Of a stretch of DNA of 32,838 nt, positions 17,453-24,933 are shown piece by piece. The notes beneath the pieces were generated by a model. That model saw only the letters and a program-made list of their open reading frames with translations, searched no databases and was not told the DNA's origin. The position numbers and the translations under genes are program-made. The stretch is from Clostridiales bacterium (GTDB taxonomy: Bacteria > Bacillota > Clostridia > Christensenellales > Borkfalkiaceae): positions 1-32,838 of the forward strand of contig SVIY01000008.1 of NCBI GenBank assembly GCA_015069265.1, in the 5' to 3' direction. Numbering within the stretch: the stretch's first letter is position 1; every line of letters begins with the position of its first letter.

Positions 17453-20400
17453 ATGAAAAAGTTATTTATTAAAAACAGAATTATCGTATTATTAGTCGCT
17501 CTTACGATAGGTTTGTTCTCTGCTGCTTGCATTCTAGCTGGAAGAAGCGAGGACAACAGCGCATCCCCTTACGTTACTAGTGGAATTTACACTGCGTATG
17601 CGGATGTGGTGGTAGAAGAGAGCGAAGAAACACTTAAAGAGTTAAAGGCTAAAGCGTCTACCGACGGAAAATACCTTTTACTCGTAACCGCGTTTGACGA
17701 CGCAATCCTTAATGAGAATGGACTTTATTACATAGGATATAAGTACACCATTAACGGTGAGGAAATTGACACGACTCAATTACCCGAAGCAAAAACCTCT
17801 ACTTATTACGGTGCAGTAAGTCTTAATACCGCAGACGGTGTAATCACTTACGGCGCAAGCGAAATTTATTCAAACGACGCATACGAAAATTATGGACTTA
17901 TCGTATACGAAATCGAATTTGAAACTACTTATGAAGAAGAAGGTGCTCTTATAGAAAATCTTCACGCATTCATTACCGAAGTTGAAGAAAACGGCGAGGG
18001 CGGATATAACGTAGTTAAAGAAATCGTTGGTAAGAACTACCTCAACAAAGATGCGTTCCGCGTTCAAAACAGCAACTTTGATAACGGTTTGGAAGGCTGG
18101 ACGTTTACCAATATTTCTGGCGATATGCCGTTTGCAGGCGTTCACGCAAATGAAACTTTCTGGGGCGAAGGCTACGTAATGAACAATGTAGGCAACTACT
18201 TCTCCTCTTATGCTGACGGCGCTAGCGAAGGTTCTACCGGTACTTTGGCATCACCTTTATTTAAGGTTGGTGGCACGGGTATTATTACCTATATGCTAGG
18301 TGGTGCAGGCAACCAAAGATGTTTCATTACCCTTGAAGATGCAGAAGGCAACGTATTAGCACTTTATCGCAATACAAGATTTACCGATTTCCCCGCAGGA
18401 GATTTCTCTGTTGAACAAAGAAGGGAAATGATTGGTAATACCGTATTCCTTGCAAACTTTGTAACTTATAAGGCAGACCTTACAGAATATATGGGTGAAG
18501 AGGTTAAGATTGTTATTCACGACTTGGCAACTGCAGGATGGGGCGTTGTATTCTTCGACGAACTCAATACCTACTACGCATCAGAGAGCCAAATTCCTGA
18601 AGGTGCATTAGTTGCTGAAAATCTTTTAGCTGACAAGACCGCATTGCTCGATGAAATTGCACTTGAAGTTAAACAGCAAGGCGATTACACTGCAGATTCT
18701 TATAACGCTTACGTTGAAAAACTTAACGAAGCAAAAGAAATTTCCGGTTTGATTTACGCAACTCAAACTGACGTAGACAATGTAACCACTGCTTTAGCTC
18801 AAGCTCGTCTTGCATTGCAAGTTAGACCTATCGAAGAAGTTGACGGAGCGATTAAGTCCTTTAGATTAGCTTCTGGCGACCAAAAGGAAATTGCTCTTGC
18901 TGACTACGTAAATACTAACGAATTAAGCAAGATTACCTATAACGTTGCATCAAACAGCGGAAGACTTGCTGTAAGCGAAATAGTTGACGGCGCATTCACG
19001 ATTACTGCTGGAAACGTAGATAGTAAGACTGACGTTATCTTGACCGTTCAAGTATTATATAATGGTGAAGTTGAGTTGACGGTGGAAATTGCCGTTCAAA
19101 TAAGCAATGAACTAGCTCCTACTGTATACAGCGACGTAGTAAACAAGAATTACGACGTATACCTTTTAGACAATAAAGAAAGCATCGTTATCGACTTTGC
19201 TGAAAACGTAGACAATGCAGGCAAGTTAGCACTTACCTATACTATCAAGTATGAGGGAGCAGTTATTGAACTTGACGGTAGCACCTATACCTTCAGTTTG
19301 AATCAATACACAACTACTGCAACAACCGAAGCGTTTGAAGTAACCGTTTCTTTCGTTGCGAACGAACAAGCTGGTTCTATCACTTACGTTTACAACCTCA
19401 TAATGAAGAACACCGAAGAAAATAGACTTTACAACGGTGGCTTTGAAAACGGTTTAGACGGATGGACGAAAGTTGGTAACATCGGTAACGTAAGCGATAC
19501 AACTCACTACTGGGTAGAAGAATGGGAAAACAACGGCAAGGGCTATGAATTCGGCTTGGACGGAACTCAAATGTTCTCTGCTTATGCTGGCGGACAAGAA
19601 ACTGCAGTAGGTACTTTAACCAGCTCAACGTTCACTGTTGGCGGCTCTGGTTTTGTAACCTTTAAGCTCGGTGCTGCTAAAGACGGCAACTACGTATACG
19701 TAGACGTTGTTGACGCTGAAACTAAAGAAATTCTCGCTCGTTACTACAACGGCTTGTGGGCTGAATTTACTAACGACTTAAAGAGCGGATGTACGCTAGT
19801 TGCATACAAGGCAGACCTCTCTGCATTTAACGGTAAGGAAGTATTCTTCCGTATTAGCGATAACGCAGACAGCGGATACGGTTTGTTCTTTGCAGATAGC
19901 TTTATTACCTACTATGAAACTGAACCCGAAGACTTTAATGTTGCAACAGCGGTAGCTTACCAAGTTTCTGGCACTATCTACGACTTGTTCAACGGCGGAT
20001 TTGAAATGGGCGACGTTCAAGGTTGGTGGAATAACGGCGAACCCGGTAAAGTAACCAATGCAGACGCGTTCTTCAGTGGCGTTGCTTACGGTAAAGACGG
20101 CACCTTCCTCTATAGTGGTGTTGAAGACCATCAAGCAGGCAACGGTAGAGAAGGCAACCAAGGTGTATTGACCAGCTCTGCATTTGAACTCGGCGGTAAC
20201 GGATATATCACTTATATGTTAGGTGGTGGTAACGCATTGTGTTACGTTCAAGTAATCGACGCTGAAACCAACGAAACTCTCGGAAGATATCGTCAACAAG
20301 CAAGACAAGACGCTGTTCTCGTTAAGTACGTTGCAAAGCTTTCTCAATATATCGGCAGAACTGTAAGAATTCAAGTTGTAGATAAAGCTTCTAGCGATTG

Positions 20401-20998
20401 GGGTTGCATCTCTTTCGATAACGTTGTAACCTATTACAACACTATTCCTGACGGATTAGAAGCAATCGACGTTAAAAACCAAATCTTAAACGGTAGCTTT
20501 GAATCTGGTCTTGAAGGCTGGACGATGAACATTACCGAAGCAGGCGCTTACAACACGTTGGGTTGGGTAGAAAGCACAGAACACGACGCTGGTTGGTATA
20601 CCAAAAACGACGGTAGAAAAGATGGAAACAACTTGTTTACCTTCTTAAAACCTGACGGCACTAACTGTGAAAAAACCAAGGGTACCTTAAACAGCTCTGT
20701 ATTCACCTTAAAGGCAAATTCGTTCGTAGCATTTAGATTTGGTGGTGCAGGTACTCGTGAGGTTAGTATGGAATTGTGCAAAGCAGACGGAACTGTTATT
20801 GCAACTTTCTACAACGAAGCACCTGGTAAAGTAAACACTGAAATGTTCGCTTACTACTATCAATACACTGGCGATACCGCAGATTGCTTCTTCAGAGTTG
20901 TAGACAATTCGACGGATAACTATGGTTGCTTTGTAGTTGACGATTTCAGAGTTAACCTAGATAGCGCACCAGAAGGCTTTATCGAAGCAATTAGATAA
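17453..20998 (+). CDS. Large surface protein with four NGGFE modules and a FIVAR-like helix bundle
   Basis: Exported protein of 1181 residues with an N-terminal signal peptide; a Cys at 26 in SAAC may be a lipid-modified site, but the lipobox is weak. An unrecognised domain spans about 55-200. Module A starts near 203. A helical FIVAR-like stretch lies at about 391-460 (repeated Leu/Ala/Lys with TQTDVDNVTTALAQA). An Ig-like beta region covers about 462-655. Modules B, C and D start near 657, 843 and 1011. The modules match those of the 826-residue lipoprotein in opening (NGGFE/NGSFE), middle (LTSSxFxxGGxG) and end (GCxxxDxxxTYY). No catalytic motif and no LPXTG or membrane helix at the C-terminus. 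The context suggests fructan capture at the cell surface. Ribosome site AAAGGAAG precedes the ATG. Confidence 0.85.
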   Translation: MKKLFIKNRIIVLLVALTIGLFSAACILAGRSEDNSASPYVTSGIYTAYADVVVEESEETLKELKAKASTDGKYLLLVTAFDDAILNENGLYYIGYKYTINGEEIDTTQLPEAKTSTYYGAVSLNTADGVITYGASEIYSNDAYENYGLIVYEIEFETTYEEEGALIENLHAFITEVEENGEGGYNVVKEIVGKNYLNKDAFRVQNSNFDNGLEGWTFTNISGDMPFAGVHANETFWGEGYVMNNVGNYFSSYADGASEGSTGTLASPLFKVGGTGIITYMLGGAGNQRCFITLEDAEGNVLALYRNTRFTDFPAGDFSVEQRREMIGNTVFLANFVTYKADLTEYMGEEVKIVIHDLATAGWGVVFFDELNTYYASESQIPEGALVAENLLADKTALLDEIALEVKQQGDYTADSYNAYVEKLNEAKEISGLIYATQTDVDNVTTALAQARLALQVRPIEEVDGAIKSFRLASGDQKEIALADYVNTNELSKITYNVASNSGRLAVSEIVDGAFTITAGNVDSKTDVILTVQVLYNGEVELTVEIAVQISNELAPTVYSDVVNKNYDVYLLDNKESIVIDFAENVDNAGKLALTYTIKYEGAVIELDGSTYTFSLNQYTTTATTEAFEVTVSFVANEQAGSITYVYNLIMKNTEENRLYNGGFENGLDGWTKVGNIGNVSDTTHYWVEEWENNGKGYEFGLDGTQMFSAYAGGQETAVGTLTSSTFTVGGSGFVTFKLGAAKDGNYVYVDVVDAETKEILARYYNGLWAEFTNDLKSGCTLVAYKADLSAFNGKEVFFRISDNADSGYGLFFADSFITYYETEPEDFNVATAVAYQVSGTIYDLFNGGFEMGDVQGWWNNGEPGKVTNADAFFSGVAYGKDGTFLYSGVEDHQAGNGREGNQGVLTSSAFELGGNGYITYMLGGGNALCYVQVIDAETNETLGRYRQQARQDAVLVKYVAKLSQYIGRTVRIQVVDKASSDWGCISFDNVVTYYNTIPDGLEAIDVKNQILNGSFESGLEGWTMNITEAGAYNTLGWVESTEHDAGWYTKNDGRKDGNNLFTFLKPDGTNCEKTKGTLNSSVFTLKANSFVAFRFGGAGTREVSMELCKADGTVIATFYNEAPGKVNTEMFAYYYQYTGDTADCFFRVVDNSTDNYGCFVVDDFRVNLDSAPEGFIEAIR

Positions 20999-21025
20999 TA
21001 CGCCGACAAAATAAATAAAATGCGT

Positions 21026-21048
21026 GCCCCTGTCATTTTGGCAGGGGC
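21026..21048 (+). promoter_or_regulatory. GC-rich intercistronic hairpin before the cytosolic GH32
   Basis: GCCCCTGTC (21026-21034) pairs with GGCAGGGGC (21040-21048), nine pairs with one G-T wobble and an ATTTT loop. It lies in the 74-base gap between the 1181-residue surface protein and the last GH32 gene. It is followed by GGGCAAAAAAGCG rather than a T-tract, so it is not a standard terminator. It may protect the 3' end of upstream message or partly reduce read-through; the next gene also has a weak ribosome site (GAGAG). Confidence 0.6.
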
Positions 21049-21072
21049 GGGCAAAAAAGCGAGAGACTTATT

Positions 21073-22422
21073 ATGACTATTACTAAAACAAAACAACCCG
21101 CTTTTCATATAACAGGCGAAAAAGGGTGGATAAACGACCCCAACGGATTGATTTTCTTTAAGGGCAAGTATCACGTGTTTTTTCAACATCACCCTTATGA
21201 TACGAAATGGGGACCTATGCATTGGGGACACGTTGTTAGCGAAGATTTAACGCATTGGGAATACCTTCCTAACGCCTTGACTCCAGCCGACCCGTTCGAC
21301 TCGTTCGGTTGTTTTTCGGGCAGTGCAATTGAGCACGACGGAAAACTTTGGCTTTTGTACACGGGCGTGGTCGAAAACCAAGGCGGAGAAACGTTTAGGC
21401 AACTTCAATGCCTAGCTGAAAGCGAGGACGGAATAACGTTTAAAAAACACGGCATAGTTATCGGGGAGGACGTGCTTCCTTCAGAATATGAGCCTTGGAA
21501 CTTTAGAGACCCTAAAGTTTGGCGTTATAACGACAGCTTTTGGTGTGTTGTCGCCGCTAAAAAGCGCGACGGCAATGGCAAAGTCCTATTGTTTAAATCA
21601 AGCGACCTGTTTAAATGGGAATTCGTCAGCGATATCTTCGATAAGAATTTTGAGGGCGCAATGATAGAATGTCCCGACTTCAACCAAGAGTTAGGATACA
21701 TACTTTTAAGCGAACAGTTCCAACCTAAAGAAGAAGGCAGTCTTAACGTTCACACTTCTCGTTGGCACGTGGGAATGCTCGATTACGAAAAAGGGCTATT
21801 CACGGAAAAAGCGAGAGGAACTATGGACTATGGCTTTGACCTTTATGCTCCGCAAACCTTTGAGGGCGCGCCTATAGTGATAGGCTGGCTAAATATGTGG
21901 GATAGAAATATCCCGTCTGCCGAATACGGTTTTGCTGGTATGCTTACCGTTCCTAGAAAGATTTGCGTTAAGAACGACAGAGTGTATCAAACACCCGTTG
22001 TAAAGACCAATGGTGGCGAAGAAATGTCCGTTAAAGGCGAACTAGTTGACCAAGTGGTTAAGGGCGTTATAACGATAAAAGCGCAAGGCTTAAAAGAATT
22101 TAATTTAAGACTTCGCGATAATGGCGAAAACTATACCGAACTTTATCTAAAAGATAATAAGTGGGTGTTCAACCGCTCGCGTTCGGGCAAAGAAATCGTT
22201 GGCGTAGAAACGGATAGCGATTCTCTTGCAGGAATTCGCCGTATGCCTTGTTCTAACGGACAAGAGATAGAGTTAACTATCGTTATGGACGAGTTTTCCG
22301 TGGAGATTTTTGAAGATGGAAACGTTCTATCTTCAACAATATATCCGCCGGAAGACGCAACTAAATTGACTTTATCTGTTAAAGCAGATAACTGTACGTA
22401 CTTAAAAGAAGACGTAGAATAA
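21073..22422 (+). CDS. Cytosolic GH32 beta-fructosidase / sucrase-type hydrolase
   Basis: Intracellular GH32 of 449 residues with no signal peptide. The three catalytic motifs are complete: nucleophile Asp22 in WINDPNG, Asp146 in FRDP and acid/base Glu199 in IECPD. After the propeller comes a short C-terminal beta-sandwich with VEIFEDG. It is slightly shorter than typical sucrose-6-phosphate hydrolases (about 480). Because import is by an ABC transporter, which does not phosphorylate its cargo, the likely job is release of fructose from imported fructo-oligosaccharides or sucrose, with the fructokinase at 3271-4170 acting next. Sucrose 6-phosphate hydrolase activity is the alternative, but no PTS gene is present here. 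It is the last gene of the operon. Confidence 0.92.
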   Translation: MTITKTKQPAFHITGEKGWINDPNGLIFFKGKYHVFFQHHPYDTKWGPMHWGHVVSEDLTHWEYLPNALTPADPFDSFGCFSGSAIEHDGKLWLLYTGVVENQGGETFRQLQCLAESEDGITFKKHGIVIGEDVLPSEYEPWNFRDPKVWRYNDSFWCVVAAKKRDGNGKVLLFKSSDLFKWEFVSDIFDKNFEGAMIECPDFNQELGYILLSEQFQPKEEGSLNVHTSRWHVGMLDYEKGLFTEKARGTMDYGFDLYAPQTFEGAPIVIGWLNMWDRNIPSAEYGFAGMLTVPRKICVKNDRVYQTPVVKTNGGEEMSVKGELVDQVVKGVITIKAQGLKEFNLRLRDNGENYTELYLKDNKWVFNRSRSGKEIVGVETDSDSLAGIRRMPCSNGQEIELTIVMDEFSVEIFEDGNVLSSTIYPPEDATKLTLSVKADNCTYLKEDVE

Positions 22423-22435
22423 ACTTATTAAAACC

Positions 22436-22466
22436 AAACCCCGACTTGAACTAAAGTCGGGGTTTT
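22436..22466. terminator. Bidirectional terminator ending the fructan operon
   Basis: AAACCCCGACTT (22436-22447) pairs with AAGTCGGGGTTT (22454-22465) around a 6-base loop, with T at 22463-22466 on the plus strand and the matching A-run giving T on the minus strand. It lies between the convergent last GH32 gene and the AraC-type regulator gene and should serve both. Confidence 0.88.
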
Positions 22467-22473
22467 ACGTTGT

Positions 22474-23337
22474 TTACTTGTTTTCTCTTCTCCACGTTGC
22501 AGGGGGGAGGGAGTTAAATTTTTTGAAAGTCCTTGAAAAGTATTCGGTATCGTCAAAACCACAAAGAGCGGAAATCTCGCTTAACGGTTTATCGGTAGAT
22601 AGAAGTAGTTTTTTTGAGAGTTCTATGCGTTTTTTTGTCATATAGTCAACGATAGAAATGCCGAATTCTTTTTTGAAGTGTTGGGTTAGTGTTGCCTTGC
22701 TGTAATGGATATGATAACTCAAATCTGCTAGGGTTATTTTTCTTGAAATGTTTTGATTTATAAACCTTTTTATAAGTTCGCCAATGGTTGGGGTTTGTTC
22801 CATAAACTGACCGTTAACAGAAACGTGAGTGCCTATTGCCGTCAAGATATTGAAAAAAGCAGATAAGTCTTTTTTGTTGCAATGCTTAATATTTGAAATA
22901 GCGTGCTTTAACGTGCTTTTATCGAGGGTGGGGCAGGTTTCGAGTGCTTGTTCTATCGAGAAATCATCGGCATCGGGCGTGTTCTCCACACCGAGCGAGC
23001 AAAGCAGGTATGCGGTAACCTTTTCGTTTTGCACGATAGGAATAACCGCTTCTTTTATTCCGAACGGACAAGTGTATAAAACAGGCTCGCCCGAAGTCCT
23101 TGCCTTTTTTACGCATTCCTCATCCGAGAGTTTGCACCGCTCTAAACATTTTGCACTTTTATGTATTGCCGAGCAGAAATTTTCAATGGGGCATTTTTGC
23201 GAAAAAAGAGTGTGGAGTTTGTTATCGAGCAGAGCAATCTCCATACCCGAAATTTGATTAAAATCTTTCAATAATTTATCTATATTTCCGTCGTGCATAA
23301 TATCAATAAACCTCGAAAAATCGAATTTTTTATACAT
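22474..23337 (-). CDS. AraC-family regulator with PocR-type sensor domain
   Basis: Transcription regulator of 287 residues. The N-terminal part (about 15-120) shows a PocR-like sensor: a Cys-rich cluster with Cys49, Cys55, Cys64, Cys68, Cys75 and Cys90 in a FCSAIHKSAKCLERCK setting, then EPVLYTCPFGIKEAVIPI. The C-terminal part (about 185-287) has the two AraC helix-turn-helix units (ITLADLSYHIHYSKATLTQHFKK is cut here for length at residues 201-223; second unit near 252-272, with GFDDTEYFSRTFKKF). It is divergent from the aminotransferase gene, the nearest obvious target. The ATG at 23337 overlaps the best -10 box, so ATG 23298 (GAGG upstream, 274 residues) may be the true start. The effector is unknown. 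Confidence 0.85.
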   Translation of the reverse strand: MYKKFDFSRFIDIMHDGNIDKLLKDFNQISGMEIALLDNKLHTLFSQKCPIENFCSAIHKSAKCLERCKLSDEECVKKARTSGEPVLYTCPFGIKEAVIPIVQNEKVTAYLLCSLGVENTPDADDFSIEQALETCPTLDKSTLKHAISNIKHCNKKDLSAFFNILTAIGTHVSVNGQFMEQTPTIGELIKRFINQNISRKITLADLSYHIHYSKATLTQHFKKEFGISIVDYMTKKRIELSKKLLLSTDKPLSEISALCGFDDTEYFSRTFKKFNSLPPATWRRENK

Positions 23338-23364
23338 TATAGCACCAATATAGCATAAAAACAA
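23336..23364 (-). promoter_or_regulatory. Probable promoter of the AraC-type gene
   Basis: On the minus strand TTGTTT (23364-23359), a 17-base spacer and TATAAT (23341-23336), with TGC before the -10 box. The -10 box overlaps the first ATG of the gene (23337-23335), which implies that transcription starts inside the annotated coding region and that ATG 23298 is used. Confidence 0.5.
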
Positions 23365-23433
23365 GTAAAAAACTGAAATTTTAGATGACAATTAGATTTT
23401 GTCGATTTTTCATATGTCTTTGCCGATATATCA

Positions 23434-23462
23434 TGTACATAAAAAGAGTTGTTTGATATAAT
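23434..23462 (+). promoter_or_regulatory. Probable promoter of the aminotransferase gene
   Basis: TGTACA (23434-23439), a 17-base spacer and TATAAT (23457-23462). The -35 matches four of six consensus bases, which would suit a promoter needing an activator such as the divergent AraC-type protein. A small palindrome ATGTACAT (23433-23440) overlaps the -35 box. The ribosome site GAGG lies at 23484-23487. Confidence 0.55.
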
Positions 23463-23494
23463 AAATTAAATAAAAAATTTTGTGAGGCGAAAAG

Positions 23495-24802
23495 ATGAAA
23501 CAAACCACAGATTTTAGATATAACACCGGAGCAACAAAAGTTCCATGGCCGGCAGTTGGCGAAAACTACAACGTTAACGATACGGTAGAAGTAGTTAAGT
23601 TTTTGATGCGTGGCGAGGGAGCGGAATACGATGCGCTTATTGAAAAACTCCGTGCAGATATTTCCGCGCTTGATAAAATCTCTACTCCTCCGGGAAAGCT
23701 TTCGCTCGGTGGACAAGTTGAACAAGCCGAAAAATTGGTTGACGAATATTTGGGAACGGAGGGCTCTACCTTTGTGACCAACGCAACCGCTGGGTTTGAA
23801 ATTGCTTATAAATATGCAGGTATCGGCGAGGGGGACGAGGTTATCGTTCCTGCAATAACCTTCGTTGCAACTATGGCGTACCCTTTGGCACACGGCGCAA
23901 AACTCGTGTTTGCAGACGTAGACCCCAAAACGCTTAATATGGACCCCGAGGACGTTAAGAGAAAGATTACCGACAAGACCAAAATGATTGTTCCCGTGCA
24001 TATCGGTGGCTATCCAGTGGATTTGGACCCCATTATGAAAATCGCAAAGGAAAAGAATATTTTAGTACTTGAAGACGCTGCACACGCGTTCGGTGCTGAG
24101 TATAAGGGCAGAAAAATCGGTACTATTGGCGATTTTGCGGCATATAGTTTCCACGAGGTTAAAAACGTAACCTCTTTCGGCGAGGGCGGTATCGTTACAA
24201 CAAACGTTCCTGGCTTTGCACCCGAAATGAAAAGAGCAAGATTTTTAGGACTTGATTTTACCGCACCTATAAAAAATTGGCTCTATAATATCACTGCTAT
24301 AAAGGGCAAGGAAAAGAACTTTGTCGCTTCCAACTACTCCACAACCGAAATTCAAGGACTTGGCTTAAAGCTTCAAGTGGAGAGAAACGACGAGATTATT
24401 GCAATCCGTCGTCGTGCAGTAGAGATTGTTAACGATAGATTGAAAGGTAACCCCGCAATTATACCGCAAGATTTAGGTAATGAAGATATCAAGCCGACCT
24501 TCCACCTCTATCAACTTCAAATCGACCCCGAAAAAGCGGGTGGCGACGTTCAAACGTTAAAGAAGAAATTGGAAGAAAAAGGCGTTACAAACATTCCGCA
24601 CTTCGGTCCGCTTTATAGATTTAAGGTTATCGAGGACATGGGCTACGACGTAGAGTCTATCGCTAAATCTTGTCCTAACTGTGAAGAAGTGTTCTATAAA
24701 CGCTTTACGCACTTGCCTATCTATGGACTTTCGGACGAACAACTTATCTATATGGCAGACGCAATTTTAGAGAGCGTTAAAGAAATGCAAGAAGGCAGAT
24801 AA
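23495..24802 (+). CDS. DegT/DnrJ/EryC1-family PLP aminotransferase
   Basis: PLP-dependent sugar or cyclitol aminotransferase-like enzyme, 435 residues. Visible landmarks are the VPAITFVATMAYPLAHGA segment, the PVHIGGYPVDLDPI loop, the LEDAAHAFGAEYKGRKIG stretch and SFHEVKNVTSFGEGG with Lys223 as the expected PLP Schiff-base residue. It is somewhat longer than the usual 370-400 residues, with an N-terminal extension. Members of the family act on nucleotide sugars, on scyllo-inosose or in aminoshikimate paths; no neighbouring gene shows which applies. It stands alone between its promoter and a terminator, divergent from the AraC-type regulator, which probably controls it. Confidence 0.88.
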   Translation: MKQTTDFRYNTGATKVPWPAVGENYNVNDTVEVVKFLMRGEGAEYDALIEKLRADISALDKISTPPGKLSLGGQVEQAEKLVDEYLGTEGSTFVTNATAGFEIAYKYAGIGEGDEVIVPAITFVATMAYPLAHGAKLVFADVDPKTLNMDPEDVKRKITDKTKMIVPVHIGGYPVDLDPIMKIAKEKNILVLEDAAHAFGAEYKGRKIGTIGDFAAYSFHEVKNVTSFGEGGIVTTNVPGFAPEMKRARFLGLDFTAPIKNWLYNITAIKGKEKNFVASNYSTTEIQGLGLKLQVERNDEIIAIRRRAVEIVNDRLKGNPAIIPQDLGNEDIKPTFHLYQLQIDPEKAGGDVQTLKKKLEEKGVTNIPHFGPLYRFKVIEDMGYDVESIAKSCPNCEEVFYKRFTHLPIYGLSDEQLIYMADAILESVKEMQEGR

Positions 24803-24810
24803 TAAAAATC

Positions 24811-24840
24811 AAAACAACCCGAAAAAACGGGTTGTTTTTT
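24811..24840 (+). terminator. Rho-independent terminator after the aminotransferase
   Basis: AAAACAACCCG (24811-24821) pairs with CGGGTTGTTTT (24828-24838) around six A bases, followed by a T-run to 24840. It starts eight bases after the stop codon. Confidence 0.9.
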
Positions 24841-24870
24841 ATTTATTTGCTAAAAGGACTAAAATAAATA

Positions 24871-24899
24871 TTGAAAAACGCAAAATAGTGTGGTATAAT
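24871..24899 (+). promoter_or_regulatory. Promoter of the PHP and FprA genes
   Basis: TTGAAA (24871-24876), a 17-base spacer and TATAAT (24894-24899), with TGG before the -10 box making an extended -10 form. AGGGG at 24923-24927 is the ribosome site for the ATG at 24934. Confidence 0.8.
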
Positions 24900-24933
24900 C
24901 TTTGAAATAGCTTTTTAAGCATAGGGGTATATT

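Noticed and set aside
21026..21048. Transcription terminator splitting the operon before the last GH32
   Set aside because: There is no T-tract after the stem on the plus strand and no promoter before the last gene; a strong terminator follows that gene instead.
22829..23257. 142-residue plus-strand frame opposite the AraC-type gene
   Set aside because: It is antisense to the conserved PocR domain and has no start signals.
23381..24001. 206-residue open frame on the minus strand opposite the aminotransferase
   Set aside because: It overlaps a well-supported PLP enzyme and both divergent promoters; its Cys-rich composition is typical of antisense frames.
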